From Mesorhizobium sp. 113-3-3 (GTDB taxonomy: Bacteria > Pseudomonadota > Alphaproteobacteria > Rhizobiales > Rhizobiaceae), in assembly GCF_016756495.1 (NCBI RefSeq), contig NZ_AP023244.1, positions 124,001 to 188,000 of the forward strand: a stretch of DNA of 64,000 nucleotides, given 5' to 3'. The notes beneath the pieces are model-generated. The model made no database searches and was not told the DNA's origin. It was given only the letters and a program-made list of their open reading frames with translations. The position numbers and the translations under genes were made by a program. Below are positions 55,753 to 64,000 of the stretch, piece after piece (position 1 is the stretch's first letter; every line of letters starts with the position of its first letter).

Positions 55753-56154
55753 ATGGCCCATACAATGACGCGGTTGCGAGAGGGTATAGCGTTAGTGTGG
55801 GTTGTCTTGGCTGGCAATGCCAACGCTCATGATTGGTACACAGGCAAGACTGACTCTGTTCTTCATTTCAGGTGCTGCGGCAATCGAGATTGCCATCCAA
55901 TCGATTCCAGCGACGTCAGGCCTACCAAGGATGGCTACTACGTCAAGCAACCTGAACCCTACTCTCGGAATGATCCGCCGACGGGAGAGTGGTTTATCCC
56001 GAGTGACCGCGTCCAGACCGCACCGGATGAGCGGTATCATATCTGCGAGTCTTTGTTTCCGACATTTCGCGTCGGCAGGTACAAGATGAGATGGACGTGC
56101 TTCTTTGCGCTCCTTGGGACAGGTTCAATCACGAGCGCCGAACGTCGGCCATGA
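55753..56154 (+). CDS. Small secreted Cys-rich protein
   Basis: A 133-residue product with a signal peptide (REGIALVWVVLAGNANA) and a mature part beginning HDWYTGKTD. The HDWY start, FRCCGNRDCHPI and RVQTAPDERYHIC are features I associate with a small exported protein family common in Rhizobiales, of unknown role. The last 30 residues (FRVGRYKMRWTCFFALLG) look unusual for the family. Starts at 55753 and 55765 are both possible. Confidence 0.6.
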   Translation: MAHTMTRLREGIALVWVVLAGNANAHDWYTGKTDSVLHFRCCGNRDCHPIDSSDVRPTKDGYYVKQPEPYSRNDPPTGEWFIPSDRVQTAPDERYHICESLFPTFRVGRYKMRWTCFFALLGTGSITSAERRP

Positions 56155-56336
56155 GGTTCATGGTCCTGCGGGATCCGTGTGACCACTGGATGGTCTATGA
56201 TCTGGTTTCCGATCGGCCGGCGGAGACAGCGGGTAGGGTGCTGTTGGGGCTGTCCCGTAAGGAGGCCGAACAGACAATAAGCGAGCTTGTCGGTCCGACA
56301 ACCCTAAAGATGGCCCGTCCGCATCAATCCGCGTAG
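56151..56336 (+). CDS. Small hypothetical protein
   Basis: A 61-residue product, MRFMVLRDPCDHWMVYDLVS onwards, with GLSRKEAEQTISELV near the end. The pattern of a short beta hairpin then a helix recurs in small rhizobial proteins. Its ATG overlaps the stop of the secreted protein gene (ATGA), suggesting coupling. Confidence 0.5.
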   Translation: MRFMVLRDPCDHWMVYDLVSDRPAETAGRVLLGLSRKEAEQTISELVGPTTLKMARPHQSA

Positions 56337-56358
56337 AGCAGAGGTAAGTTCGTCTCTC

Positions 56359-56535
56359 GTAGCGAAGCTGTTCGAGCTGGCCGGAACGCGCTCGACGCTT
56401 GCCGAGCACAATCTCGACCGACACTGGCGCAATGCCCGCACCCATACGCTGCACGATCCGGTGCGCTGGAAGTACTCGATCCTCGGCAAGTATTTCCTCA
56501 ACGGCGAGAAGCCGCCGCTGCACGCTTGGAGCTGA
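56359..56535 (+). pseudogene. C-terminal fragment of a DszC/SfnB-like monooxygenase
   Basis: Fifty-eight residues remain: LFELAGTRSTLAEHNLDRHW, then RNARTHTLHDPVRWKYSILG and the stop. This is the C-terminal helix bundle end of the DszC/SfnB group with its conserved His. About 340 residues are missing at the 5' side, with no start codon. It is followed by a damaged msuE-like gene, so a sulfone or sulfonate operon has been cut here. Confidence 0.75.
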
Positions 56536-56621
56536 TTGCACCCCGCTGGCCTCGGCCTATAGCAGCGGCCCGGCAGGGCCGCCTGTCTCTCAATCCTGGA
56601 GCCACCCCGGAGTCTGCCCCA

Positions 56622-57180
56622 ATGTCAAATCCAGCCATCGTCGGCTTTTCCGGCAACATCACCCGCCCGTCGAAGACACACGCTTTCATCGCCCTCATCG
56701 TTCAGGACATCGCCACCCGCCATGGCCTCTCCTCGCGGACCTACGACATCGACGATGTCGGCCCGTCGCTGGGTACCGCCAGATGGGCGCGCGACCTCGA
56801 CGCAAAAGCGCAGGCGATCCTTGCAGAGGTTATTGCAGCGGATGTGCTTGTCGTCGGCTCGCCGACCTACAAGGGGAGCTACACCGGCCTGTTCAAGCAC
56901 TTCTTCGACCTGATTGATCCGACGGCGCTGAAGGGCAAGCCCGTGCTTCTGACGGCAACCGGCGGCGGCGAGCGCCACGCGCTGATCGTCGAGCATCAAC
57001 TGCGGCCGCTGCGGCTTGTTCGAGGCCTTTGCGCTGCCGACGGCCGTCTACGCGACCGACAAGGACTTCACCGACGGCGTGCTGCGGTCCGAGGCGATCC
57101 TCAAGCGGGCGGCGCAGGCTGTTGGTGAAGTTGGAATTCTGCTCGATGCCCGCTCAGGTCTTCGATTGGCTGCAGAGTGA
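56622..57180 (+). pseudogene. MsuE-like FMN reductase, frameshifted
   Basis: Homologue of the intact flavin reductase at 41562. It runs MSNPAIVGFSGNITRPSKTH, then GSPTYKGSYTGLFKHFFDLI and TGGGERHALIVEHQLRPL in one frame. At about 57008 two bases are missing and sense continues in another frame as LFEAFALPTAVYATDKDFTD to the stop at 57180. The phosphate loop is intact, but the protein would be truncated or altered at the C-terminus. Confidence 0.8.
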
Positions 57181-57531
57181 GTACAGCCGCGCTGCCAACG
57201 CCGCGACCATCGCCGAGGGGCAGCGTTCATGCAGGGTTGGACGTTTCTCTTGGCGATCTGTGCGAGTGGCACACATTGCGTGGCTGGTGCAAAAACTGCT
57301 CGCAACATGCAGGAGGTCAAGTCGGCGCGCTGATCTGCTGCTAAGTCATTGTTTTTATATACAAATTGTCGGTTCCATAATTCCTATTATGCAACTTTGA
57401 GTTGTGTCACTCGGCAATAGACGACATTGGCCAGAGTGTAGATGACGAGCAAAACAGGACACGGTTGCAGGCTTCATTGGCTCTCCGACCAGCCGCACAG
57501 CGGCAACCCTTAAGAGCACCGAAGCCCCCCG
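57181..57531. other. Intergenic region, no gene seen
   Basis: After the msuE remnant there is no open frame with a credible start or product up to the small minus-strand gene. No hairpin with a T-run was noticed. Confidence 0.4.
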
Positions 57532-57774
57532 CTAACGTGCACCTTTCTCCGACACTCCCTCAATGCATTCCTCGAGGCATTCGAGGCGGAACTTCGCATT
57601 GCGAAGCTCAAGTCCGGCTTCGAAACGTCGATGGCGTCCTTGAGATGTGATCGCAATGAGGTCGCGCTCCAGTTCCGCAATGCGCGCACGCACCTGACGA
57701 GCGTCGTCCTCACGCAACGCTTTGATCCATCCACGCCCGCGCATCGTCTTCCTGCCACCACCACCCGAAGCCAT
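57532..57774 (-). CDS. Small hypothetical coiled-coil protein
   Basis: An 80-residue product. After a Gly/Arg-rich lead, WIKALREDDARQVRARIAEL and ELRNAKFRLECLEECIEGVS form a strongly helical, heptad-like pattern typical of small Rhizobiales proteins. No signal peptide. Starts at 57774 or 57744. Function unknown. Confidence 0.5.
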   Translation of the reverse strand: MASGGGGRKTMRGRGWIKALREDDARQVRARIAELERDLIAITSQGRHRRFEAGLELRNAKFRLECLEECIEGVSEKGAR

Positions 57775-57789
57775 GCGGATTTATCCACA

Positions 57790-58385
57790 GGAGACCCTAA
57801 TTTCCGGCAAGCCGAAACGCTCGGAATTTAACTTCGTCTATTTTTTGCGAGAACAAAGAGGCTCTTAAGAAAAAAAGGGGGTCGCCGCTTGGGACCATAG
57901 CTCACGTCACTTCGCCCCTTGCTAGCCGGAGCGCGCCGCTTCCTTCCTAACGGGCCCGGCGGCAAGTGTGCTTGGCGTCCAACTCGTCAGCTCACCAGCT
58001 ATGGAAAACCTTGGCAAGCAGACGGCGCCTACCGCTGAGCCCGGTTGGGCTAGAAGGTCGCTGCCGTCCGATCGGACATGGACGTACGACGTTGGGCCAA
58101 TCAACGCATGCCTTGGCTGTTGAGTTAGAGCAGGCGCCATGCGCCGTATCGGCGCAGCGTAGCTGGCATGAAGAGAGCGTCTGCCTCACATTTTCGGTGT
58201 ATAGCGATCCATCTCGCTTGCGGCGAAGGCCGATCGATAAGTCTGAAAAAGGGCGCCCGGGAACTGGGCGCCCTTCTCATCGACGAAAGCTCGGATTGGA
58301 GGTCCGTGATCAAGCAATCCGCCGACAACCAAATTGAAGGCTCGCAGTTACCCGCTTCGAACGCGGGGTACGAGCCGTTCAATCC
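57790..58385. other. Intergenic region containing the porin terminator
   Basis: Several short open frames overlap on both strands here but none has a recognisable product. The only supported element is the minus-strand terminator at 58244-58273. Confidence 0.4.
58244..58273 (-). terminator. Rho-independent terminator of the porin gene
   Basis: Arms 58265-58273 and 58249-58257 (AGGGCGCCC/GGGCGCCCT) pair perfectly; on the minus strand the hairpin is followed by five T (58248-58244). It lies 113 bases after the porin stop. Confidence 0.75.
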
Positions 58386-59549
58386 TCAGAATGAGCGCTG
58401 GAACCGAACAAAACCGCCAACGCTGTTCTTCTTGTCAGCACCGGTCCAGTTCAAGGCCGGAGCAGGGGAACCGGCACCGAATTCGTCGAAGCGGCCTGCA
58501 TGCAGGTAATCGACCTCGGTCGTGATCGTGAAACCGGGAACGATATCGTAAGCGATATTCGCCGCAATACCGAGGTTCTTCCACTCGTCGTAGGAAACCT
58601 GGGCATTGAACGAGGCCTTCTCATTGAACTTGTAGGTGCCGCCGCCCCACACCGCCCAGTTGCCGCCCCACTGCTTGTAGATGCCGCGACCGCGGCCCGG
58701 GATCGCCCAGGTCGGATCCGATAGGTTGTCGTCCGTGCCATAGCCGGCCATCGCGAACAGCGAGAGCGTGTCACTAACATTGACGTCCAAACGGACCTTG
58801 CCGGCGACTTCCTCGTAGTTGCTGTCGTAGGCTATGACGCCGGTGATGGCGCCCCAGCCCTGCGTGTACTTCACGCCGCCGACGACGTGCGGCACGTAGC
58901 TGTCGATGGTGCCCTTAACGCCCGAGCCTTCTTCGAGCGAGACCACGGCCGAGAAGCCGTTGCCGGCGTCGAAGTAGTACTGGATGGCATTGGTGTTGAG
59001 GTCGCCGTAGGGCACCAGCGTGTCGTTGAGAACGTTACCGGCATAGTCAATGAAGCTTTCGAAAGCCGTATCGGTCTTGCCAATACGGAGACCGCCGAGC
59101 TGAATCCAGGCGTGCTTCAGAGAGACGGCCTGGCCGTGCGCGGGATTGGGGGCGGTACCAAAGTCGCCTTGATCATTGCCGAAATCGAAGCGGGTCTCGG
59201 TGTAGGTCTTCAATGTGCCGAGTTCGGTTTCCTGGCCGGTCCAGGTCCTCAGCGAGAAGCGAGCGTTCTTGTACCAGGTGTGGTTGCGGCTACCGTCCTG
59301 ATGATCCTCGTTGGTCGCACCGTCATATGAGCCGACGTCGCCGAAACCGATGTCGTAACGGACATAGCCACCGATGCGCAGGCAGGTTTCGGTGCCGGGG
59401 ATGTAGAAGTAGCCCGAGCCGTATACGTCGCAGATCTTGACGTATTCAGCCGGTTCCGGCTCGGCGACGACGACGGCGTCGGCGGCGCGCGCACCGGAAA
59501 CTGCGATCAGGGCCGCAGCGGAGCCGAGAAGAAGGCTCTTGATGTTCAT
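58386..59549 (-). CDS. Rhizobiales-type outer-membrane porin
   Basis: A 387-residue porin with a signal peptide (MNIKSLLLGSAAALIAVSGA, cleavage near ARA), then VKICDVYGSGYFYIPGTETC and LRIGGYVRYDIGFG, the start signature of alphaproteobacterial Omp2/RopA-like porins. Repeated amphipathic strands follow and it ends in a terminal Phe (VRFQRSF), the outer-membrane insertion signal. Two Cys flank the first loop. GGAGATC precedes the ATG at 59549. The long upstream region carries phased ACA repeats and resembles the region upstream of the DUF2384 gene. Confidence 0.9.
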   Translation of the reverse strand: MNIKSLLLGSAAALIAVSGARAADAVVVAEPEPAEYVKICDVYGSGYFYIPGTETCLRIGGYVRYDIGFGDVGSYDGATNEDHQDGSRNHTWYKNARFSLRTWTGQETELGTLKTYTETRFDFGNDQGDFGTAPNPAHGQAVSLKHAWIQLGGLRIGKTDTAFESFIDYAGNVLNDTLVPYGDLNTNAIQYYFDAGNGFSAVVSLEEGSGVKGTIDSYVPHVVGGVKYTQGWGAITGVIAYDSNYEEVAGKVRLDVNVSDTLSLFAMAGYGTDDNLSDPTWAIPGRGRGIYKQWGGNWAVWGGGTYKFNEKASFNAQVSYDEWKNLGIAANIAYDIVPGFTITTEVDYLHAGRFDEFGAGSPAPALNWTGADKKNSVGGFVRFQRSF

Positions 59550-59582
59550 AGTTGATCTCCATTCAAAGATTTGAAAAGGGCG

Positions 59583-59809
59583 AGGACGTCGACAGACGAA
59601 CCGCTCCCTGTCCCCACGATCGAAAAAGATGCGCATCGCGATGCATCCTTCCCGGCTCGAACGCTATTCACCGGGCGAATTAGTGCAAGTTCAAATTCTG
59701 TTTGCCGGCCATATAGCGAAGTATCAGTTGCATTTTTATCACTAAATCTTCAGTATTACTTGCACAAATTGGACAACTAGACATTTGGACAAATCGCACA
59801 ATTGGTACA
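59583..59809. promoter_or_regulatory. Porin upstream region with phased ACA repeats
   Basis: ACA triplets begin at 59764, 59773, 59781, 59789, 59798 and 59807, at steps of 8-9 bases, mostly in the context GACAAAT or CACAAAT. The part nearer the porin (59583-59740) aligns, at roughly 70 percent by eye, with 60675-60830 upstream of the DUF2384 gene, in the same orientation. This looks like a duplicated control region with a multi-site operator. Confidence 0.45.
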
Positions 59810-59866
59810 TCTGCTTGTGCGCACGTACAGAATGTGCGCAATCCGCCATCGGCGTCCGGCCCATCG

Positions 59867-60523
59867 TCAGATAGATCCAATCAGAGAAATAGCCTGGGCG
59901 GCCGATGCAACGACTTCTGTGTTCATACCTTCTCTGAGCAATTCGATAGGAACGCGACCCTTGAGAAGAGGCGAGGGGCTGATCAGCCACAGCCAAGCCA
60001 ATCTGGGATCGGAGATCGAGGAAAGGACCTGCCTAATTCCGGACATAGGCCTACCGTCGATGAACTGAGCCAGGGGAAATACATGCTTGCGGGAGCCTCT
60101 CCGAAAGGCAACCACATCATTATGCTGCTGCCACCAATACAACGTGGACCGCGGTATTCCAAAACGTCTCTCGAGATGCGTCGACCCCGCTACTGGCCCG
60201 GCCCACTCTGCAATGCGCGCGCCTTCTTTCGGCAAATCTTTCAGAACCGGATGCCCGAGCGAATGATCGGCTGCCCGGGGTCGCGAAGCGATCTCACCGG
60301 CGTGGGCGTTTAGCCGTCGCGCCGCTTCGGCCTCGAGCCTACCAAGAAATTCGGCGGCCACGGCGGTCAAATCGGTGGAAGGAGAACCCGAAGGCGCAAC
60401 AGCAGCCTTGTCACCCTTCCTAGCCTCATCGCATTGGGCAAGAATGCGCTGCACTTCCCTCATGACAAAGCTTGCCAGCTCGGCCTGGCGCTTTTCATCC
60501 TCAGGATCACTCGACCCGGACAT
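59867..60523 (-). CDS. HTH protein with MbcA/ParS-like (DUF2384) domain, second paralogue
   Basis: A 218-residue paralogue of the 42215-43054 product. Matching parts are the DNA-binding STHLERRFGIPRSTLYWWQQ, KHVFPLAQFIDGRPMSGIRQ and the toxin-binding-like SDPRLAWLWL and LKGRVPIELLREGMNTEV. I placed the start at 60523 because MSGSSDPEDEKRQAEL then aligns with the N-terminus of the paralogue; the frame is open to 60772. No toxin gene is adjacent. It lies just inside copy 2 of the inverted duplication. Its upstream region resembles that of the porin. Confidence 0.55.
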   Translation of the reverse strand: MSGSSDPEDEKRQAELASFVMREVQRILAQCDEARKGDKAAVAPSGSPSTDLTAVAAEFLGRLEAEAARRLNAHAGEIASRPRAADHSLGHPVLKDLPKEGARIAEWAGPVAGSTHLERRFGIPRSTLYWWQQHNDVVAFRRGSRKHVFPLAQFIDGRPMSGIRQVLSSISDPRLAWLWLISPSPLLKGRVPIELLREGMNTEVVASAAQAISLIGSI

Positions 60524-60674
60524 ATCTGGCTTTCCCAATAGCATTCCCTCAGCAAGCCCGCCGAAAAGAGCGTTGAAGACATGAAGTTTGGAGGACGGCG
60601 ATGTGTTGCGGCTGCGTATGGTCGCGACATAGCAGCCGTGTTGCGGCTTCAACTTGTGCCTCTCAATAAAAAAG

Positions 60675-60897
60675 GGGAAAACGTCGATGGACGACCGTCT
60701 TTTCCCCCATGATCGAAACAGACGCACATCGTAGTGCATCTTTCGTAGCGTGACGCTATCCGGGACGCTCATTTGTGCAAGTTCAAAGTTTAGCTTGCCA
60801 GCGTTATATAATTAGACGTTGCTTTTATGCAACTATAAGTGCCGCTTGCACGAATGGAACGAATTACACGTTTGTACAAATGCCACATTCGAGCACG
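60675..60897. promoter_or_regulatory. Upstream region of the DUF2384 gene with phased ACA/ACG repeats
   Basis: Similar to 59583-59809. ACA or ACG triplets start at 60850, 60859, 60868, 60876, 60885 and 60895, again 8-10 bases apart. The shared lead and phased repeats suggest that the same regulator, possibly the DUF2384 protein itself, binds both regions. Confidence 0.4.
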
Positions 60898-61123
60898 CAT
60901 TTACTGGCGGTATACTCCTTCAATCGATTTAATAGTAATAAATCAACCAGCATACCAGCGCACCTGCTCAAACGGCTCTCCCGATGTCACGTACGGGATC
61001 CTGATAGGACCAGCGGGTGGCGCGGTACCGCACATCTAATCGGAAACCGAGATTCACCCACAGGCATGGGAAACGCCTCGGCAGGCCTATGACGGCCATT
61101 GAGAATCGCGATTATATGGTCCC
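60898..61123. other. Spacer before copy 2 of the inverted duplication
   Basis: No gene was recognised. The segment ends at the sharp junction at 61123/61124, where the sequence becomes the reverse complement of copy 1. No obvious transposon end or target duplication is visible at the junction. Confidence 0.5.
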
Positions 61124-61141
61124 CAAGACTGGACGAAGCAG

Positions 61142-62023
61142 ATGAACGCATTCTCCAATACCGCTGCCGTTGCCGCCAACATTGGCTATGCATCTGATGA
61201 GAGGGCGTTGATCCCGCCCGCCGTAAAGCCCTGCAAGACCAGGACGAGGCGCCGCCTGGCGCTTGGGCGAGCGATCCCGTTTGGCGCGCTGATTGGGCCC
61301 GCACTTCTTCTCGTGATCTGGTCCCTTGGCAGTGTCGCTGGCCTGATCGATCCAAGAACGCTGCCGGCGCCTTGGTCGGTTGTCGGCACGGCCATCGATC
61401 TCATCGCCGAAGGCAAGCTTCAGGATCATCTGATGACGTCTGCCTGGCGGGCGGCACAGGGCCTGGTGTTCGGAGTCCTGATCGGGACCGTGCTTGCCCT
61501 GGTTTCAGGGTTGTCCCGACTTGGCGAGGCGATCATCGACGGCCCGGTTCAGATCAAGCGGGCGATACCGACGCTCGCCCTGATCCCGCTGCTGATGCTG
61601 TGGTTCGGCATTGGCGAGGGCATGAAGGTGACGGCCATCGCGTTGGCTGTGCTGATCCCGATCTATATCCAGACCCATAACAGCTTGCGCAGCATCGACA
61701 ACCGTTATGTCGAACTGGCCCACACCTTGCGGATGGGCTACGGCGAATTCATCCGGCAGGTCATCCTGCCGGGCGCCCTTCCCGGCTTCTTCCTCGGCCT
61801 GCGTTTGGCGGTAACCTACGCCTGGCTGTCTCTGGTGGTGGTCGAGCAGGTCAATGCCACCAGCGGCATCGGCTATATGATCGATCTGGCGCGCAACTAC
61901 GGCCAGACCGACATTATCATCGTCGGCCTCGTCGTCTACGCCTTGCTCGGTCTCGGCTGCGACGGCATCGTTCGGTTCTTCCAGGAAAGGTCGCTGTCAT
62001 GGCGTCGCACCTTGGCGGATTGA
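61142..62023 (+). CDS. SsuC-like sulfonate ABC permease, second copy
   Basis: A 293-residue protein identical to the product of 45218-46099. Its own promoter and binding-protein gene have been lost at the junction 18 bases upstream, so expression depends on whatever reads in from the left; the upstream gene is on the opposite strand. It may be silent unless a new promoter exists in 60898-61123. Confidence 0.88.
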   Translation: MNAFSNTAAVAANIGYASDERALIPPAVKPCKTRTRRRLALGRAIPFGALIGPALLLVIWSLGSVAGLIDPRTLPAPWSVVGTAIDLIAEGKLQDHLMTSAWRAAQGLVFGVLIGTVLALVSGLSRLGEAIIDGPVQIKRAIPTLALIPLLMLWFGIGEGMKVTAIALAVLIPIYIQTHNSLRSIDNRYVELAHTLRMGYGEFIRQVILPGALPGFFLGLRLAVTYAWLSLVVVEQVNATSGIGYMIDLARNYGQTDIIIVGLVVYALLGLGCDGIVRFFQERSLSWRRTLAD

Positions 62024-62745
62024 GCGGTGCGCCCGTGGTGCGGGTCGAGAACCTCGTAAGGAGTTTCGGGCCGCGAACCATCCTCGACGGCCTCAGTCTC
62101 GACATCGAAAAGGGCGAGTTCGTTGCCCTTCTCGGCCGCAACGGCTCGGGCAAGAGTACATTGTTGCGCGCGCTCGCCGATCTCGATGACAAAGTCTCTG
62201 GCTCTGGCCGCCTCGATACGCCCGACAAGAAATCGGTGGTGTTCCAGGATGCCCGACTGCTGCCGTGGAAACGCGTGCTGGAGAATGTGGTTCTTGGCCT
62301 CGATCTGCCTGATGCCGCCGCACGCGGGCGGACGGCTCTCGAAGAGGTTGGCTTGAGCGGGCGCGAGACCGCATGGCCGGTCGAGCTCTCTGGTGGCGAG
62401 CAGCAGCGCGTGGCATTGGCGCGCTCGCTGGTTCGTGATCCTGACCTGCTGCTGGCGGACGAGCCGTTCGGCGCACTCGACGCGCTGACCCGCCTGCGCA
62501 TGCACGATCTGCTGCGCCAGCTCTGCGCCCGTCACCAGCCCGCCGTCCTGCTGGTCACTCATGATGTGGACGAAGCCGTGACGCTGGCGGACCGGGTTTT
62601 GGTGCTCGACAATGGCGCGATCGCCGCCGACATCGCAATCGATATCCCCAGGCCACGCGATCATGGCCATCGCCGGTTCGGCGAGATCCGCTCCGAACTT
62701 CTGCGTCATCTCGGCGTCGAGACGAGGCCCGTGCTGCCCGTCTAA
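61999..62745 (+). CDS. SsuB-like sulfonate ABC ATPase, second copy
   Basis: A 248-residue protein identical to the product of 44496-45242, with the same Walker A GRNGSGKST and signature LSGGEQQRV, and the same 25-base overlap with the permease gene. Confidence 0.88.
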   Translation: MASHLGGLSGAPVVRVENLVRSFGPRTILDGLSLDIEKGEFVALLGRNGSGKSTLLRALADLDDKVSGSGRLDTPDKKSVVFQDARLLPWKRVLENVVLGLDLPDAAARGRTALEEVGLSGRETAWPVELSGGEQQRVALARSLVRDPDLLLADEPFGALDALTRLRMHDLLRQLCARHQPAVLLVTHDVDEAVTLADRVLVLDNGAIAADIAIDIPRPRDHGHRRFGEIRSELLRHLGVETRPVLPV

Positions 62746-62793
62746 GCGACCGAAGACTTGTCGCTCAGCGTTACCCCCCAGGAGGCCCCACAT

Positions 62794-64000
62794 ATGCCCA
62801 CTGCATCACGACAGTTGAACCTCAACCTTTTCATCTATCCTGGCGGTCATCATGAAGCCGGCTGGCGCTACAAGGATTCCGCCCCTGAGAGAGCGCTGGA
62901 TATCGCCTATTATCAGGAACTGGCGAAAAAGGCCGAGGCGAGCAAGTTCGACGCGCTGTTCTTTGCCGATGGACCCGCGCTCGCCGACAACATCCGCTAC
63001 GCAAGTCGCTTCAGGCTGGAGCCGCTGACATGGATTTCGGCGCTCGCGGCCGTGACGAAAAGCATCGGCTTCATCGCGACCGCCTCGACCACCTACAACG
63101 AACCCTACAACCTGGCCAGGCTGTTTGCTTCTGTCGATCATCTGAGCGGCGGGCGCGCCGGTTGGAACATCGTCACCACCGGCGATGCGTCGGCAGCGTT
63201 GAATTTCGGCTTTGACCGACATCCAACCCACGCCGACCGCTACGAACGCGCCGGTGAGTTCGTCGATGTGGTGACGAAGCTCTGGGACAGCTGGGAGGAC
63301 GACGCGCTGGTCTCGGACCGGGCGTCCGGCATTTTTGCCGACACCGACAAGATCCACGCAATCAACCACATCGGCAAATATCATCGGGTGAAGGGCCCGC
63401 TCACGCTTCCGCGCTCGCCGCAGGGGCGCCCGGTCTACGTCCAGGCCGGTTCTTCGGAAGACGGACGGTCGTTCGCAAGCCGCTATGCCGAGGCGATCTT
63501 CACAGCCCATCAGACACTCGGCAACGCGCAGGAATTTTATGCTGACATCAAGGCGCGCGTGAAGTCGGTTGGCCGCAACCCTGACCACGTCAAGGTCCTG
63601 CCCGGCATCAGCCCGTTTATCGGTTCAACCGAGGCGGAAGCCCGCGCTCTGCAAGACGAGTTCAACGAGCTGACGCAGCCGGAATATTCGCTTGACCAGC
63701 TACGCCGCATCGTCGACGCCGACCTTTCCGACTACAATCTGGACGGGCCATTTCCGCGCGAGCTCATCAGCGTCGAGGGCGAGCGCGGGGCGAGCAGCCG
63801 CTTCCACGTCGTACTCGACATCATCGAGCGCGAGAATCCTACCATCCGCCAGTTGCTGCACCGCCTCGCCGGCGCGCGCGGGCACTGGGTCCAGGCCGGG
63901 ACGCCCGAACAGATCGCCGACAACATTCAGGAATGGTTCGACAATGGTGCCGCGGACGGCTTCAATGTCATGCCGCCCTATCTGCAGGGCGGTTTCGACG
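62794..64000 (+). CDS. LLM-class monooxygenase, second copy (partial at window end)
   Basis: First 402 codons of a gene identical to 43101-44447, starting at the ATG after GGAGG and running off the window at a point corresponding to 43241. The missing end would be about 46 residues if the duplication covers the whole gene. Confidence 0.88.
   Translation, partial: MPTASRQLNLNLFIYPGGHHEAGWRYKDSAPERALDIAYYQELAKKAEASKFDALFFADGPALADNIRYASRFRLEPLTWISALAAVTKSIGFIATASTTYNEPYNLARLFASVDHLSGGRAGWNIVTTGDASAALNFGFDRHPTHADRYERAGEFVDVVTKLWDSWEDDALVSDRASGIFADTDKIHAINHIGKYHRVKGPLTLPRSPQGRPVYVQAGSSEDGRSFASRYAEAIFTAHQTLGNAQEFYADIKARVKSVGRNPDHVKVLPGISPFIGSTEAEARALQDEFNELTQPEYSLDQLRRIVDADLSDYNLDGPFPRELISVEGERGASSRFHVVLDIIERENPTIRQLLHRLAGARGHWVQAGTPEQIADNIQEWFDNGAADGFNVMPPYLQGGFD

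Larger units (their letters stand above)
61124..64000. repeat. Inverted duplication, copy 2 (continues past the window)
   Basis: Reverse complement of 43241-46117. It starts 18 bases before the ssuC start codon and carries ssuC, ssuB and the LLM monooxygenase, but not ssuA or its dyad. All compared coding sequence is identical, so the duplication is recent or kept uniform by gene conversion. Confidence 0.9.

Overview
The window looks like chromosome from an alphaproteobacterium of the order Rhizobiales, most likely Mesorhizobium or a close relative. This rests on the GC-rich coding style, a Rhizobiales-type porin, a MucR/Ros regulator, AapJQM-like transporters and many small Rhizobiales-type hypothetical proteins. 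The assignment is by recognition only; no database search was run.

Layout. 1-1.8 kb: end of groES and a complete groEL. 2.2-6.1 kb: small hypothetical genes and a decay zone, where an intact sulfate-binding protein gene (sbp) is surrounded by remnants of cysT, a penicillin-binding protein 1C gene and a Ni/Co exporter. 6.4-9.8 kb: an AapJQM-like polar amino-acid ABC importer without its ATPase. 10.1-11.6 kb: a PAS-GGDEF diguanylate cyclase and a GAF remnant.

12-42.2 kb is a large organosulfur island. It holds five flavin-dependent monooxygenases of the luciferase-like (LLM) family (DszA/NtaA, SsuD and SfnG types) and three acyl-CoA-dehydrogenase-fold (DszC/SfnB-like) oxygenases. It also holds a DszB-like desulfinase, two flavin reductases, other flavoproteins, a DUF3088 protein, a rhodanese, an aldo/keto reductase, a LysR regulator and an Opp/Dpp-type ABC importer with three related binding proteins. 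The simplest reading is import of sulfur-containing organic compounds, FMNH2-dependent oxidation and C-S cleavage, and reuse of the released sulfur.

43.1-47.2 kb: an ssuA-ssuC-ssuB-LLM monooxygenase operon on the minus strand. ssuC, ssuB and the monooxygenase recur in inverted orientation at 61.1-64.0 kb, without ssuA, as a copy of at least 2,877 bp that runs off the window. The ~15 kb between the copies is accessory DNA: small secreted proteins (several frameshifted), a serine recombinase with a nearby inverted repeat, a MucR-like regulator, an IS701-like transposase, remnants of a DszC-like/msuE pair, a porin, and one of two paralogous MbcA/ParS-like proteins; the other lies just outside copy 1.

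A dyad TCTA-N9-TAGA recurs upstream of sbp, the aapJ-like gene, the LysR/binding-protein divergent pair and ssuA. It is a candidate operator linking the sulfur loci. Several genes carry single frameshifts, so either the region is decaying or the sequence has indel errors; individual entries say where.
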